A stretch of DNA of 64,000 nt, taken from Diploptera punctata. Lineage: Eukaryota; Arthropoda; Insecta; Blattodea; Blaberidae. Both the position numbers and the translations under genes were made by a program. Below, in pieces: positions 43,051 through 53,354 of the stretch; the stretch's first letter is position 1, and every line of letters starts with the position of its first letter. Under the pieces are notes generated by a model. It was given only the letters and a program-made list of their open reading frames with translations, had not been told where the DNA came from and did not search any database. The stretch spans positions 558,001 through 622,000 of the forward strand of contig JASPKZ010007248.1 in NCBI GenBank assembly GCA_030220185.1, given 5' to 3'.

Positions 43051-44861
43051 CTGCAAATGAAGCTATAGGAAAGAAGAAAAAGATTCGCAACAAAAGAGGA
43101 TTAAAGATATGGAATGACGAAATAGAGGAAGCTGTGCGAGACAAAAAATAGCTTATTTAGAGTACTTACAAAAGAAAACTGAAGAATCTAGAACTATATA
43201 TAAACAAAAAAGAAATCGAGCAAAACAAATAACTCGAACAGCTTATAAAGATTCCTGGGAAAGATTTATTTCCAAAATAGAGCACGATGTACATGGCAGA
43301 CAATCGTTAGCATTTAAAGTAATGAAACAATTAAATACAACAGAAAAAGATACTGCAAAACTAAATACCATTGATCTGAAGACATGGGAGAATCACTACA
43401 GAGAATTATGGTGTAACGAAGAAGAATTAGTTATAGAACGCCCTTCTGAAAGTGAAAATAAATCAGAAATAGACAGAATTACTCTAAGCGAAATGAGAGA
43501 GGCATTGAAAGAAATGAAAAATAGAAAAGCACCAGGTATAGATGGTACAAACAATGAACTGATAAAGTATGCAGGTTTATTTGCAGAAATAAGATTATTA
43601 AACTTAATAAACGAATGTTGGAAGACATGTAAAATACCTGAAAATTGGAAGATAGGTGAAGTCATATCCCTCTTCAAAAAAGGAAATAGATTAGATAGTA
43701 AAAATTATAGAGGTATCAGCTTATTGAACTCCACTTATAAATGATATGCAAAAATAATAAATAATAGATTGAAGAAGATATCTGACACACTCTTAGAAGA
43801 AGAACAAGCAGAGTTCAGAAAAGGAAGATCCTGTAGTGATAATGTGTTTATTATAAAGAGACTAATTGAAAAGAGAAGAGAATTTAACCTGCCAACATAC
43901 TTGTTGTTCATTGATTTTGAAAAGGCCTTTGACAGAGTAAATAGATCTATACTATGGGAAATAATGAAGGAACGAGGATATCCACACCATCTAATAAAAT
44001 CAGTCCAAGGCTTATATGAAGAAACTAAAGTTGTGATAAAAACTGATGGAAAAAGGTCAGAAGAAATTTTAATAAATCAAGGAGTTAGACAAGGTTGTAG
44101 TCTATCACCCACTCTTTTTAATATATATATCGACGACATTATGAAACAATGGAAAATTATAATGGACAATAGCCTTAGATTGAACAATAACTCAAGTATT
44201 AATAACTTACTTTTCGCCGATGATTTGGTCTTACTACACCATGATGAAGATCTGTTACAATTGGCTGCTTACAAACTAAATGCAATATGTAGCGATTATA
44301 ATTTTAAAATTTCAATAAGTAAAACAAAAGTAATGGCATTTTGTGGAAGAAATACTCTGCGTGCAAAAATATTAATTAGAGACGAAATTATTGAACAAGT
44401 ATCCCACTTTAAATATTTAGGATGTGACATCAGCTATGGATATGATAAAGATATTGAACACAAAACACATCAGTTTCAAGCTATTTGTGGTACAATAAAT
44501 AGAACATTGAATAATAAAGCCCATAAACAAACAAAATTAAATAAAACAATGGCTGTCCCTGTCCTTTTGTATGGGAGTGAATCTTGGATTACCACTACCA
44601 AAACAAGAAAGTAAAATCCAAGCAGCCGAGATGAAATTTTTAAGAAGAGTAAAAGGCTGCACTAGAATGGACCAGATAAGAAACGAGGATATCCGTGAAG
44701 AACTGCAGATCTACTCCATAAAAGAAAAGATATTTAACAACAAGATACAATGGAAAGAACATGTAGAAAGAATGGAAGAAAGAAGATTACCAAATAAGAT
44801 CTTCCATTATTTTCCAAGAGGAAGAAGAGATGTCGGACGTCCTCGGAAGAGATGGTCTTAG
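43051..44861 (+). pseudogene. LINE-B ORF2, RT domain to C-terminus
   Basis: After the PLE block the LINE-B frame resumes: NRKAPGIDGTNNELIKY and KKGNRLDSKNYRGISLL (43322-43744), one TGA near 43744, then FRKGRSCSDNVFIIK, LLFIDFEKAFDRVNRS (palm Asp), GVRQGCSLSPTLFNIYIDD and NNLLFADDLVLL (catalytic FADD). It ends with VSHFKYLGCDISYGYDKD, VLLYGSESW, a frame change near 44590, and GRRDVGRPRKRW. Few lesions; this was an intact LINE not long ago. Confidence 0.92.
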
Positions 44862-44919
44862 ATCTATTAGTGAAGACGGAACAGGCAACTCTTGCCTAAA
44901 CCAGGAAGTGAAGAAGAAG

Positions 44920-45252
44920 AACTAAAAGAGAAGAGAAGATCATAGAAGCAGCTGAAATGAAATTTGTGAGAAGTTTGGCTGGTTGCAAACTTCTAGATAA
45001 GAGAAGAAGTGAAGATATTAGAAATGAGCTAAATATCTTTAAACTCTTAGATAGAATAAAAAAATCTAGAAAAAAATAGAAAGAACATCTTCAAAGAATG
45101 GAAGATGATTGCATTCCCAAAATTATACTTAAATACAAACCAAAAGGACGCAGGAATGTTGGTAGACCGAAGAAGAGATGGATCCAACTTTTGAATGAGA
45201 ATCTATGAGACTGGAAAAAGCCACATGGGCTTAATCTGTGATTGTTGATGAT
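44920..45252 (+). pseudogene. LINE-A ORF2, last segment
   Basis: Continues from 39086: IIEAAEMKFVRSLAGCKLL, DIRNELNIFKLLDRIKK, HLQRMEDDCIPKIILKY and GRRNVGRPKKRWIQLL, then the GAT-rich tail and the TSD. Confidence 0.85.
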
Positions 45253-45328
45253 GATGTCTCTGGTTCTGTACAAAAACCTAAGGTATTTTTAACTTTTACA
45301 AAATTAATCACTATGAGGTTTCATTTAA

Positions 45329-45600
45329 GGTAAAATCAAATATTTCTTACCTCTCCTCATACAAATCTTCTAAGTAGATCACGATTTCGAGTCCATAACG
45401 GTCTCATCTTCAGTACTTTTTTGGCGACTGATGTTATGTCGATCGGAAGAAACTCTAGCAACAGATGGAAGAAGAAGAGTTTCTTCTGATCAACATAACA
45501 TCAGTCGCCAAAAACGTACTGAAGATGAGACCATTATGGTCTCAAAATTGCGATCTACTTAGAAGATTTGTATGAGCGGTAAGAAACATTTGATTTTACC
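45329..45600. mobile_element. PLE 3'-end dimer (D3), palindrome
   Basis: Arms of about 125 bp around a ~20 bp centre. Outer blocks AAATCAAATATTTCTTACCT and, inverted, GGTAAGAAACATTTGATTTT. No coding sequence left. Both arms carry a hammerhead-like core. Confidence 0.75.
45380..45413 (-). ncRNA. Hammerhead-ribozyme-like core, D3
   Basis: Minus strand: CTGAAGA, stem II GAGACC-gttat-GGACTC, GAAA. The plus-strand partner (45519-45547) has the same CTGAAGA and a better stem II (TGAGACC/GGTCTCA) but AAAA in place of GAAA. A further CTGAGGA-hairpin-AAAA motif is at 45674-45703. Confidence 0.5.
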
Positions 45601-46019
45601 TAAGGTATTATTTGAGTAAAATTTTATCATCTCACCTCATATTCCTCAGGACGACATAATGGTTGGGAAACTACTGAGGATGGAACCGAATAAGGTCCCA
45701 AAACTGGTCTAATAACACACAACAAATTTGAAATTGTCGCTCACAGAAATGAAAATAGGTGATTTTAGTTAATTGGCATGAGCTGATTTCAAATTTGAAG
45801 TCCGTTTTTCTCTATCACAAGCTTTTTGCGAGGACGTGTTGATTTTTTCATTATATTTCGCATATTATTGCTAATCTACACTTAGTTTCAATTTTTTTGC
45901 AATAATATTGCTAGAAGTAATTGATCTATGTAAAACCAAATCATATAAGATCCAAAAAGTTAATTTTTTTTTTCTAAGAAGGATAAATAAGTAGTTATGT
46001 TACAACACGTGCTTAAATT

Positions 46020-47530
46020 GTAGCAAAAATCTCACCTTTGAAAACTTCTTCCTGGATGACTTACATTGATAATATGACTTCAAAACATCTGTGATAAGCT
46101 GCCAGCAGTAATCAGAAAGCATGTTGGTAATTGATTTCCCTTTGTAATGTCTTTCCATTTCTAAAATGTCTTAGTGGAACCTTTCGCCATGTTCATCACT
46201 GACGTCACCCAAGTTCAGTGGAAAAAAATCCAAGTGTGAGTGCAGAAAGTGTATCTTAAGGGACATATTGCATCCCATTAATTTGTAAGCCCTCAACAAG
46301 TCTCTGTAGTTTTCTGCTCTATAGTTTCCCAGAAAATTCATGCATACTGATTTGAAGGCAAGCTAGGCATTTTTCTCAACTGGAGTGAGAGTCCTCGTGA
46401 ATACAGCATCATCAAGGAGATTGCATATTTGAGGACCTATAAAAATGCCTTCTTTTAGTTTAGCCTCACTTAACCTTTGATATTTCACCCTTAAATATTG
46501 AAGAGCCCTGCCTGATTTGTCTATTGCCTTCACAAAGTTCTTCATCAATCCCAGTTTGTGTAATGTTGGCAAAAATATTTTAATTGCATCAACAAGCACT
46601 GGGTTTTTCACACTTTTTCTCTTGATGGCCACTCCCTAATTTCATAATGATTATGCTTATCACGACTATCCCACTCACACAAGAAACAGCAACATTTTGT
46701 GAATCCTGGCTGCATCCCTCTTACTTTTAGATGTGCACAAATCTGCCAACCATGTTCTGCATGATTCAAAGCCTTAAGAATTGTTCTTACACTGTCGTAT
46801 GTTTCCTTCATAGTAATGGAATAGGCAACTGGCACAGACCTATATACATTCCCATAATGCAAAAGAATGGCCTTTAAACTCAATTTCAACGAGTCTATGA
46901 AGAGATGTCATTCTTGAGGACTATGTTTTCTTCCCAATTGAACCATTAGCCCACTATTATCATTGCAGTAAACCAACTGTTCATTTTCTGTGAAGAGTGG
47001 TGACAGATTTAATTCCCGTTTTCTGTAAGTGATTTTTGTGCCTGGTTGTAATAGGTTCCATTCCTGAAATTCAGATGATAAAATCTCTGTCAAGTGTTTA
47101 TTTAGTTTCAAGTCTCTTACAAGATCATTTAATTCAGCTTGTGATATCAAATATGGTTCTTGAGATACATTGAAGTCGGATCACATAGGGATGGTCTGTC
47201 ACCAGTTGAGGAACTAGTGCCAGGAGATAGATGTATTTTCTTCCTCCAAAGTCCATTTTTCAGGTGGTTTGGGAATTGGCAAAGAATCACTATGTTTAAC
47301 AGGTCGCATAGCTGACTGTAAATTTGGATACTGAATGCTTATTTTTTTAAGTGAAACCAGATATACTGACCATACAGAAATAACAGTCAGTGATGTGGTC
47401 CGTAGGTTCCCTCCACAACACTGGAATGGCAAATGCGATCCTTTTAACCATCCTATTAAAATCCTTTGGCAGTTTGTACAGCAAGAATTGGGGGCCAATA
47501 TTTATCAGTATCTCCAAATTTACTATAGTT
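46020..47530 (-). pseudogene. Second unnamed multi-copy protein family, broken
   Basis: Read on the minus strand over at least five frame segments: NELNDLVRDLKLNKHLTEIL-type start near 47130, ELNLSPLFTENEQLVYCND, SVPVAYSITMKETYDSVR, KCCCFLCEWDSRDKHNHYE, VDAIKIFLPTLHKLGLMKNF, EGIFIGPQICNLLDD, then IHFLHSHLDFFPLNLGDVSD and EHGERFH (stop for Q), ending with MLSDYCWQLITD near 46085. I recall the CEWDSR ... HSHLDFFPxNLG ... DEHGERFHQD order from an uncharacterised protein repeated in many arthropod and other invertebrate genomes. Function unknown. The CxFLCEWDSR segment looks like a zinc-binding knuckle. Repeated occurrence suggests a mobile origin, which I cannot show here. Confidence 0.6.
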
Positions 47531-47559
47531 ACCGAAATATAAATGGTATACCTTTATAA

Positions 47560-48135
47560 CTAGTGGCGTGATGGTTCTGTGCTGAGATTTTGTACAATAC
47601 TCTCCACATACGTAACAGAATAAATTAGGAGAATTCTTACAGCAGTGAGATATTGCAAAATTATAAAAACACTAAAACTTACATATTAATATATATTATA
47701 GTAGAATGTTTTAATTCAATTTCTTTATAATGATACACAATAATGCATATATCGACACTTCACAACCACAATGATTAACTCGTAATGTAAGACGACCTGC
47801 ACAGAACGAGGTATTACAAGCCACTACTTCACATATTTGACAGTGGCAATCAGGAAATTTTGTATACCTGAGGGTTTAACAATCCCCAAGAGTAATAAAA
47901 CCGTGCAAAAGAAAAAGAAGGGTGACCAGTTTGGGAGACAATAGCACCTTCGACTCTCACAAACGATCACTTCTGCTAAAGATAGTCATCGAAATATCTG
48001 ATTCTGGTTAGGTGATTGGAAAAAACTAACATCGTTTTTGCCTTCTGCGAGTCCGAAAACACAATTATTGATACATTTTGAGCCTGCGGGTAATTCTTTG
48101 TTGTTGTGTGTAATAATAAGAATATGGGATAAGGT
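47560..48135. other. No recognised gene
   Basis: No coding frame, SINE box or TIR recognised. Confidence 0.45.
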
Positions 48136-48139
48136 GATA

Positions 48140-48290
48140 TAATATTATATTTGAAGGGGAAAATATATACTCAGGTAGCTCAGTTGGTAGATCATTCACA
48201 TAGAAAGCGAAAGCTCCTGAGTTCAAACCCCAGTTTGAAAATATATTTTTCTCTTCAAATATAATTTATCCATCATTGAGATGTATTAAA
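48140..48290 (+). mobile_element. SINE family 3 with inverted tails
   Basis: The tRNA-like head at 48169-48238 has A box TAGCTCAGTTGG and B box-like GAGTTCAAACCCC. It is followed by ATATATTTTTCTCTTCAAAT and, unusually, preceded by the inverted form TATATTTGAAGGGGAAAATA. The tail continues TTATCCATCATTGAGATGTA. Confidence 0.7.
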
Positions 48291-48480
48291 TGAATAATAA
48301 AAGCATTGATAAAATTTTACTTAAATATTACCTCAAAGTGTTAACTCCTAAAAAAGTCAACTGAGATATTACTTGGATGGGAAAAGGTGAATAAATTTTG
48401 CTCAGAGGTCTAAGTTAGGTTTGAGATTCTTTTATGAGCTATAGCAGAATTTTAATATTATAATAAATATGAAAGTTACA

Positions 48481-48566
48481 TAATAAATTAATGAGTCATT
48501 TTAACATCTTACCTCATATTTCATGAAATATGAGGTAAGATGTTAAAATGACTCATTAATTTATTA
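48481..48566. repeat. 86 bp perfect palindrome (PLE-end type, D4)
   Basis: Two 43 bp arms with no spacer, meeting at 48523/48524 (TTTCA|TGAAA). Outward-facing ATATGAGGTAAGATGTTAAA. A single arm of the same sequence is at 58264-58312. It has the same GAGGTAAGA signature as the PLE dimers at 52-56 kb. Confidence 0.9.
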
Positions 48567-48569
48567 ATT

Positions 48570-49740
48570 AAGAACCTCATAATGTGTTTCCTAATTTTAA
48601 CTTTGAATGAAAGTTACAGTTAATAATTTTGTATTTTAAATTCTTTTAATATTTAAATATAACTTAAATAAAGAAAAACATCTAAATAATTCATTGTTGA
48701 ATAAAAATGAATCAGTAACAATTAAAGGAAATTTATTACATAACAGTTTTTGTAATACTATGCTTTTAAAAATTGTTTTAAGTCATTGTTGTCAAAATTA
48801 TAAAGCTTTCTGTTATAACTGTAATAAGAACACCTGCTTAACTTCTTATTTTTAAATGAAAGTAAACTAAAATCTGATTGGATGTTAAAACAATTAACTT
48901 TCTTATTTAACAAATCAAATTTAAACCTTATATTTAAAGGACTATTAACCAATAGAATTTAAAATAACATCATGTGATGTAATAATATTCTTTAAAATTA
49001 TAAAAGAATTATACTAGTCATTCTGCATACAACTTTCCACAAAGATGGAAGCAAGAAGAGTTCTCAAGATAAAATGTAATATTTAATACAAGAATAATTG
49101 ATTCCAGAAAAGAAAATAATTTATTTTAATTAATAGTGAAGAATAATACCACTTACATTTACTTAATCTGCTGGGAACCTACAAAGTGAATAAATTTACA
49201 ATTATTTCTACAAGAAACAGTTTTCAGTGATTTTAAAGTGTTTTCCTATCCAGTGTACCAACTTCCGACCTTGAGAAGAGAATCCAGCTCTACTGAAAAT
49301 TAAACCTAACCTGAACCAGTAATTCTTTATGGGACACAAATCCTTCTTCAAAATGTTACTACAACATCAAGCATGAAGAGAATTATTGCTTCAAAATGTC
49401 ACCACAACTGGGGACAGTAATTTACTTCTTCAGAGCCCAAAATCCTCAGGATGTCAGGTTTACTGTTTAATTTTCCTGGTTTACAGAATGTGTCTTTCTT
49501 TTGTTAATTAAATCCTAAGTATTCAGTTAGAGACAGGATATGAGGTGTAAAGAATTATATTTCAAATTTAATATTTGAAGGAAGTAAAGCTATGAGGTTT
49601 CTTTAAATTATTATGAGTTAGGGATTTAGACTCGCCTCATATTTTTTAAATTTTCTTTCACACTATAGTTTCTTCACATATGTGTGATATTGTCAACGCT
49701 TCCTAACTCATAATAATTTATATTTTAAATTAAATCTCAT
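48570..49740. other. No clear gene; a decayed PLE end near 49660
   Basis: The minus strand at 49665-49710 has TTGACAA, hairpin TCACA-CATA-TGTGA, GAAA, a hammerhead-like motif with two core changes. The rest is AT-rich and unassigned. The 64-codon frame at 48758-48952 (minus) is low-complexity and not called. Confidence 0.4.
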
Positions 49741-49744
49741 AGTG

Positions 49745-51060
49745 ATATTAGTAGGGTGCAGGTAGGCAAACAGTTTTCGGACACCTTTGAAATCCAGAAT
49801 GGGTTGAAGGCAAGGAGATGCACCATCTCCTCTACTATTTAATTTTGTACTAAAGCATGCCATCATATCTTAAGAGGATGAGGAAGGCCTACAACTCAAT
49901 GGTATTAATGAGCTGTTAGTTTATGCTGATGATGTAGTACTATTGGCCATTAGTGAGGAGATACTAAAGGACAACACGCACACACTATTGAGTAACACTA
50001 AGGAATTAGGCTGGAAGTAAATATCAATAAAACTAAATATATGATCACACGTAGAAATGCATTCCATCCATCCATAGTAATTCTGCCCAAAGGCAGGTTC
50101 TTCACTGCAATCATAGCATTTTCATGCTTTGCTTGCAGTTTTACTAGGAAATTGTGTAGGTGTGGTAGCTTCCCGTTGCTTTCCACACCGGTGAAGGATG
50201 ATGGTGGTGGTGGTGATGATAATAAGGATGATGATGGCCATATGATTTCGGGGACCGTTTGCGCCTTAAAGTTTTCCTGACATTTGTTTTACAGGTGAGG
50301 AAAAACCCCGATAAAAACCTCATCCAGAAAAACTGCCCTGACTGGGGATCGAACCTGGGCCCACTGCATGGCAAGACAACATGCTACCTCAAGACCACAG
50401 CGGTGAGAAATGCATTATATAATGGAAATGGACAGCTAATGACAAATGAGGGGAATTAACACCTAGGAACAATAATCACAAATAGGAATGAGATGCACAA
50501 AGAAATTAAACATAGGCTCAATTCTAGAAATGCGTGCTATTATGCATTGCAGAGACTTTTGATGTCCCAAATCCTTTAAAAAAATGTTAAACTGAAAATA
50601 TATAAAACTATTATTCTACCAGTTATATATATGGGGGCGAAACATGGACTCTTACTTTAAGGGAGGAAAGGAGATTAAGAGTTTTTGAAAATAAAGTTCT
50701 TAGGAAAATGTTTGGACCAAAGAGAGATGAACAGACAGGTGAATGGAGAAGACTACATAACAATGAACTTTATAGGAAGCCAGATATAATAAGAACAGTT
50801 AAGTCTCGCAGACTGCAATGGGCAGGACATGTGGCACGTATGGGGAATGAAAGGTGTGCATGGAAGCTTCTTGTAGGAAAACCAGAGGGAAAATGCCCAG
50901 TTGGTAGACCAAGAGTGAGGTGGAAGAATAACATTAACTATGATTTGAAGGAAGTAGATTGTACAGAGAATGATTGGAAAGCATTAGCTCAGGATAGGGA
51001 GCATGGAGAGCTTATGTCCGCACGGCCATGAATCCATGGGTTCGATAGTGTCAGTGAGTA
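49745..51060 (+). pseudogene. LINE-C ORF2, RT core to 3' end, split by a SINE
   Basis: Across frames: the SDTFEIQNGLK segment, LVYADDVVLL (catalytic YADD, 49920-49945), a SINE-1 insertion at 50064-50405, then the RNEMHKEIKHRLNS segment, a 97-residue stretch with LYRKPDIIRTVKSRRLQWAG, VGKPEGKCPVGRPRVRW and the AATCCATGGGTTCGATAGTG 3' end with GTAAGTAGGTAG tail. Inactive. Confidence 0.88.
50064..50405 (-). mobile_element. SINE family 1 inserted in LINE-C, with TSD
   Basis: Full-length minus-strand copy with the (ATGG)n tail at its left edge. AGAAATGCATT occurs at 50053-50063 and 50406-50416. Removing it restores the LINE-C sequence. Confidence 0.9.
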
Positions 51061-51334
51061 AGTAGGTAGTGATATTTCGTATAAAGTTCAAAGCAATAGA
51101 AATTAAAATTTCAGTCATTCCTCGGGCACATCTGAAACGGAAGACAGAAAATATAAAGAAGAGATCAGATGCTTTGAACATTAAATACCAGAAGAAAGAG
51201 CCAAAGGAAAGTGATGAGAAAAAATCAGGACATCTCACAAATTAAGTTAAACTGAAGGGACAAAAGGAATCCGCTGCAAAGTTCAGGGTGATGATGGTAC
51301 ACAACTATATCCCCTGAGGTAATACAATTTTATC

Positions 51335-51660
51335 TCATAGGTCCACCGCTGTGGTCTTGAGGTAGCGTGCTGCCTCATCATGCAGCGGGCCTGGGTTTGA
51401 TCTCCGCTCGGGACAAGTTTCCTGGGTGAGGTTTTTTCTCACCTGTAAGGATTTTTAAGGCCCAAACGGTCTCCGAACATCACTGGCCATCATTATGAAT
51501 ATCATATTCACCTCATTACATTAAGTTTAGGTTTAAGGCCTCTCTATCTTCATCACCCATCATATCATTGGGGCAGCGTAACCCGCCTTCCAGGTGCCCC
51601 AACCTCAGAAAGTGGGTTATGATATGCCAATGCCAGGAGAGAATATCTGAAATGTTGAAT
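51335..51660 (+). mobile_element. Chimeric SINE: family 1 head, family 2 tail
   Basis: 51339-51490 has the SINE-1 head (GTCCACCGCTGTGGTCTTGA, GGGTTTGATCTCCG, CTCACCTGTAAGGA, GGCCCAAACGGTCTCCGAAC). Then the sequence switches to the SINE-2 tail (AAGTTTAGGTTTAAGGCCTC, GTAACCCGCCTTCCAGGTGC, CCAATGCCAGGAGAG). Confidence 0.7.
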
Positions 51661-51699
51661 GACAAACAGGTGGCACTGGAGAAAAAAAAACTCATAGTG

Positions 51700-52234
51700 T
51701 TAAGACAGCTTGTACTGGAGAGATTATTGGCAGTTCCTGCCATTCGATAAATAAATAAATGATTGGAAAACATTAGAGCTCGGGATAGGGATGTATGGAG
51801 AGTTTAAGTGTGAGGCATAGTGTTTTTTAGTTATGATCTTCAAGGAAAAGTAAGTAACAACAAGATTATGAGGTTGTGGTATTGTATTAAAATGCCAGAT
51901 GATATTTACACGACTTATAATTCATTGCCAAATAAGAACCAAAAAGAAATTGTATTGCATTGATTCAAATGCACTTTCTGTGTTGTATAACTAAATCAGC
52001 CAAGTAATTTGTACAAGAAACGCAATACAAATAAAAGAGTTCAAGTCAGAAAGTTATTCTCCGTCAGAAAACTGTTAATCAGCTCAAGTCCGCACTTGTT
52101 CAGGTGAATCAGGTCCTTTCTCACTCCGTCGCCATAAAATCTAAACAAAAATAAAATAAAAACCAAAATTAAAATGAACTAAATCAAAAATAAAAACCAA
52201 AATAAAAAATAAAATGAAAACCAAATATAAAAAT
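51700..52234. other. No gene; A-rich simple sequence
   Basis: Contains a LINE-C scrap (GATTGGAAAACATTAGAGCT near 51761) and AAATAAAAACCAAAAT-type low-complexity sequence at 52140-52230. Confidence 0.5.
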
Positions 52235-52415
52235 TAAGATATTTGGTCTTACCTCTTATGGTTGTTTTTGTTGAACATATGTTTCTAGGCTTCTGAGCCC
52301 CATCTTAAGCGATTACAAACCAGTCCCTAATCTGGTCTGTAATCGCTGACGATGGGGCTCAGAAGCCTTGAAACATATGTTCAACAAAAACAACCATAAG
52401 AGACCAAATATCTTA
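52235..52415. mobile_element. PLE 3'-end dimer (D5), palindrome
   Basis: Arms of ~80 bp with the CTTACCTCTTATGGTTG edge on the left; the right edge has lost a few bases of GGTAAG. The plus strand has a complete hammerhead-like core. Confidence 0.75.
52346..52381 (+). ncRNA. Hammerhead-ribozyme-like core, D5
   Basis: CTGACGA, hairpin GGCT-CAGA-AGCC, GAAA, self-complementary CATATG, then TT (GTT cleavage triplet). The other arm has CTTAAGA and is degenerate. Confidence 0.6.
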
Positions 52416-52551
52416 ATATTTAATTTTAGGAAGTTATATTTTGAGGTTATTTTAATTATATTATTTTTGGTCTGGACATCTTACCTCAATATTAATGTTG
52501 ATTTGTTCTTGGACATGTTTCAAAACAATTCTGTTTTATCGTCTGGGAAAG

Positions 52552-52585
52552 CTGACGATAAAACAGAATTGTTTTGAAACATGTC
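52552..52585 (+). ncRNA. Hammerhead-ribozyme-like core, D6
   Basis: CTGACGA, T, stem II AAAACA-GAAT-TGTTTT, GAAA, CATG, TC (GTC triplet). Identical to the D8 motif. Confidence 0.65.
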
Positions 52586-52613
52586 CAAGAACAAATCAAC
52601 ATTAATATTGAGG

Positions 52614-52826
52614 CAGAACATGACTATTTAGCCAAACATTTATATAAAATAGGAATCTACACGAATCCAAATTGTCCTCTATGCAATAAAGACGAAGAAA
52701 TGAATGAAGAACACCTACAAACCTGTGAAGTATTACCTGTTGGATCCACAATAGAGAAATATTGGAGAGCAAGAACGCTAATGGCTTCGGTGCCAAGGCC
52801 CAGCATTTGAAAACAACAACAACAAC
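52614..52826 (+). pseudogene. LINE-D, 213 bp 3' end, with TSD
   Basis: AACATTAATATTGAGG stands at 52598-52613 and 52827-52842. The insert encodes EHDYLAKHLYKIGIYTNPNC, PLCNKDEEMNEEHLQTCE (a CxxC...HxxxC knuckle) and ends in (CAA)n. The sequence equals the 3' end of the longer copy at 56850. Confidence 0.93.
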
Positions 52827-52946
52827 AACATTAATATTGAGGTAAGATGTCCAGACCAAAAATAATATAACCAAATATTTTCTTTATTAAATAAACCTCT
52901 TAATTAATATTTAATTTTAGGAAGTGATATTTTGAGGTTATTTCAA

Positions 52947-53022
52947 TTATATTATTTTCAGTCTGATCATCTTACCTCAATATTAATGTTGAGGTAAGAT
53001 GATCAGACTAAAAATAATATAA
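52947..53022. repeat. PLE-end palindrome (D7), 76 bp
   Basis: 34 bp arms around an 8 bp centre: TCTGATCATCTTACCTCAA and TTGAGGTAAGATGATCAGA. Same GAGGTAAGA signature; too short to carry the ribozyme motif. Confidence 0.85.
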
Positions 53023-53304
53023 ACCTCTTAATGTTACCTCCTATTGTATTTTAAAACTAAATTTAAAATCAATTAAATCTAAAATTAAAAAATGATGACT
53101 ATGCTCATGGGATGATGATGTAGTACTATTGAGCGATAGCGAGGAGATACTAAAGGACAACACGCACACACTATTGAGTAACACTAAGAAATTGGAACTG
53201 CAAGTAAATATCAATAAAACTACATACATAGTCAAACATAGAAATACATTATATTATTTTTGGTCTGGACATCTTACCTCAATATTAAAGTTGATTTGTT
53301 CTTG

Positions 53305-53338
53305 GACATGTTTCAAAACAATTCTGTTTTATCGTCAG
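53305..53338 (-). ncRNA. Hammerhead-ribozyme-like core, D8 minus arm
   Basis: The same 34 bases on the opposite strand, all conserved positions intact. Confidence 0.68.
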
Positions 53339-53354
53339 CTTTCCCAGACTGGTT

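Larger units (their letters stand above)
39087..44919 (+). mobile_element. LINE-B, near full length, split by a PLE dimer
   Basis: The 13 bp AACTAAAAGAGAA occurs at 39074-39086 and 44920-44932. Removing the PLE block leaves about 3.2 kb: a 5' leader (CCGCCATGGCCGGTCCCAAG), one ORF with AP-endonuclease then RT, and a (GAA)n tail. One ORF of this length and order fits an RTE-like LINE. It is the only element here with an endonuclease domain. A truncated relative lies at 7761-8029. Confidence 0.9.
36706..45252 (+). mobile_element. LINE-A, 5'-truncated, exploded by nested insertions
   Basis: The 13 bp GATGTCTCTGGTT occurs at 36693-36705 and 45253-45265. LINE-A pieces are 36706-37282, 38748-39086 and 44920-45252; joined they give one continuous LINE 3' half ending in a GTTGATGATGAT tail. 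LINE-C (37297-38747) and LINE-B (39087-44919) sit in the gaps, each with its own TSD. Confidence 0.9.
52456..52870. mobile_element. PLE 3'-end dimer (D6), split by a LINE-D fragment
   Basis: The left arm (TATTTTTGGTCTGGACATCT to CTGTTTTATCGTC) and the right arm (GACGATAAAACAG to AGATGTCCAGACCAAAAATA) are inverted copies of the 3' end of the D8 family. LINE-D sequence at 52614-52826 interrupts the right arm. Confidence 0.85.
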
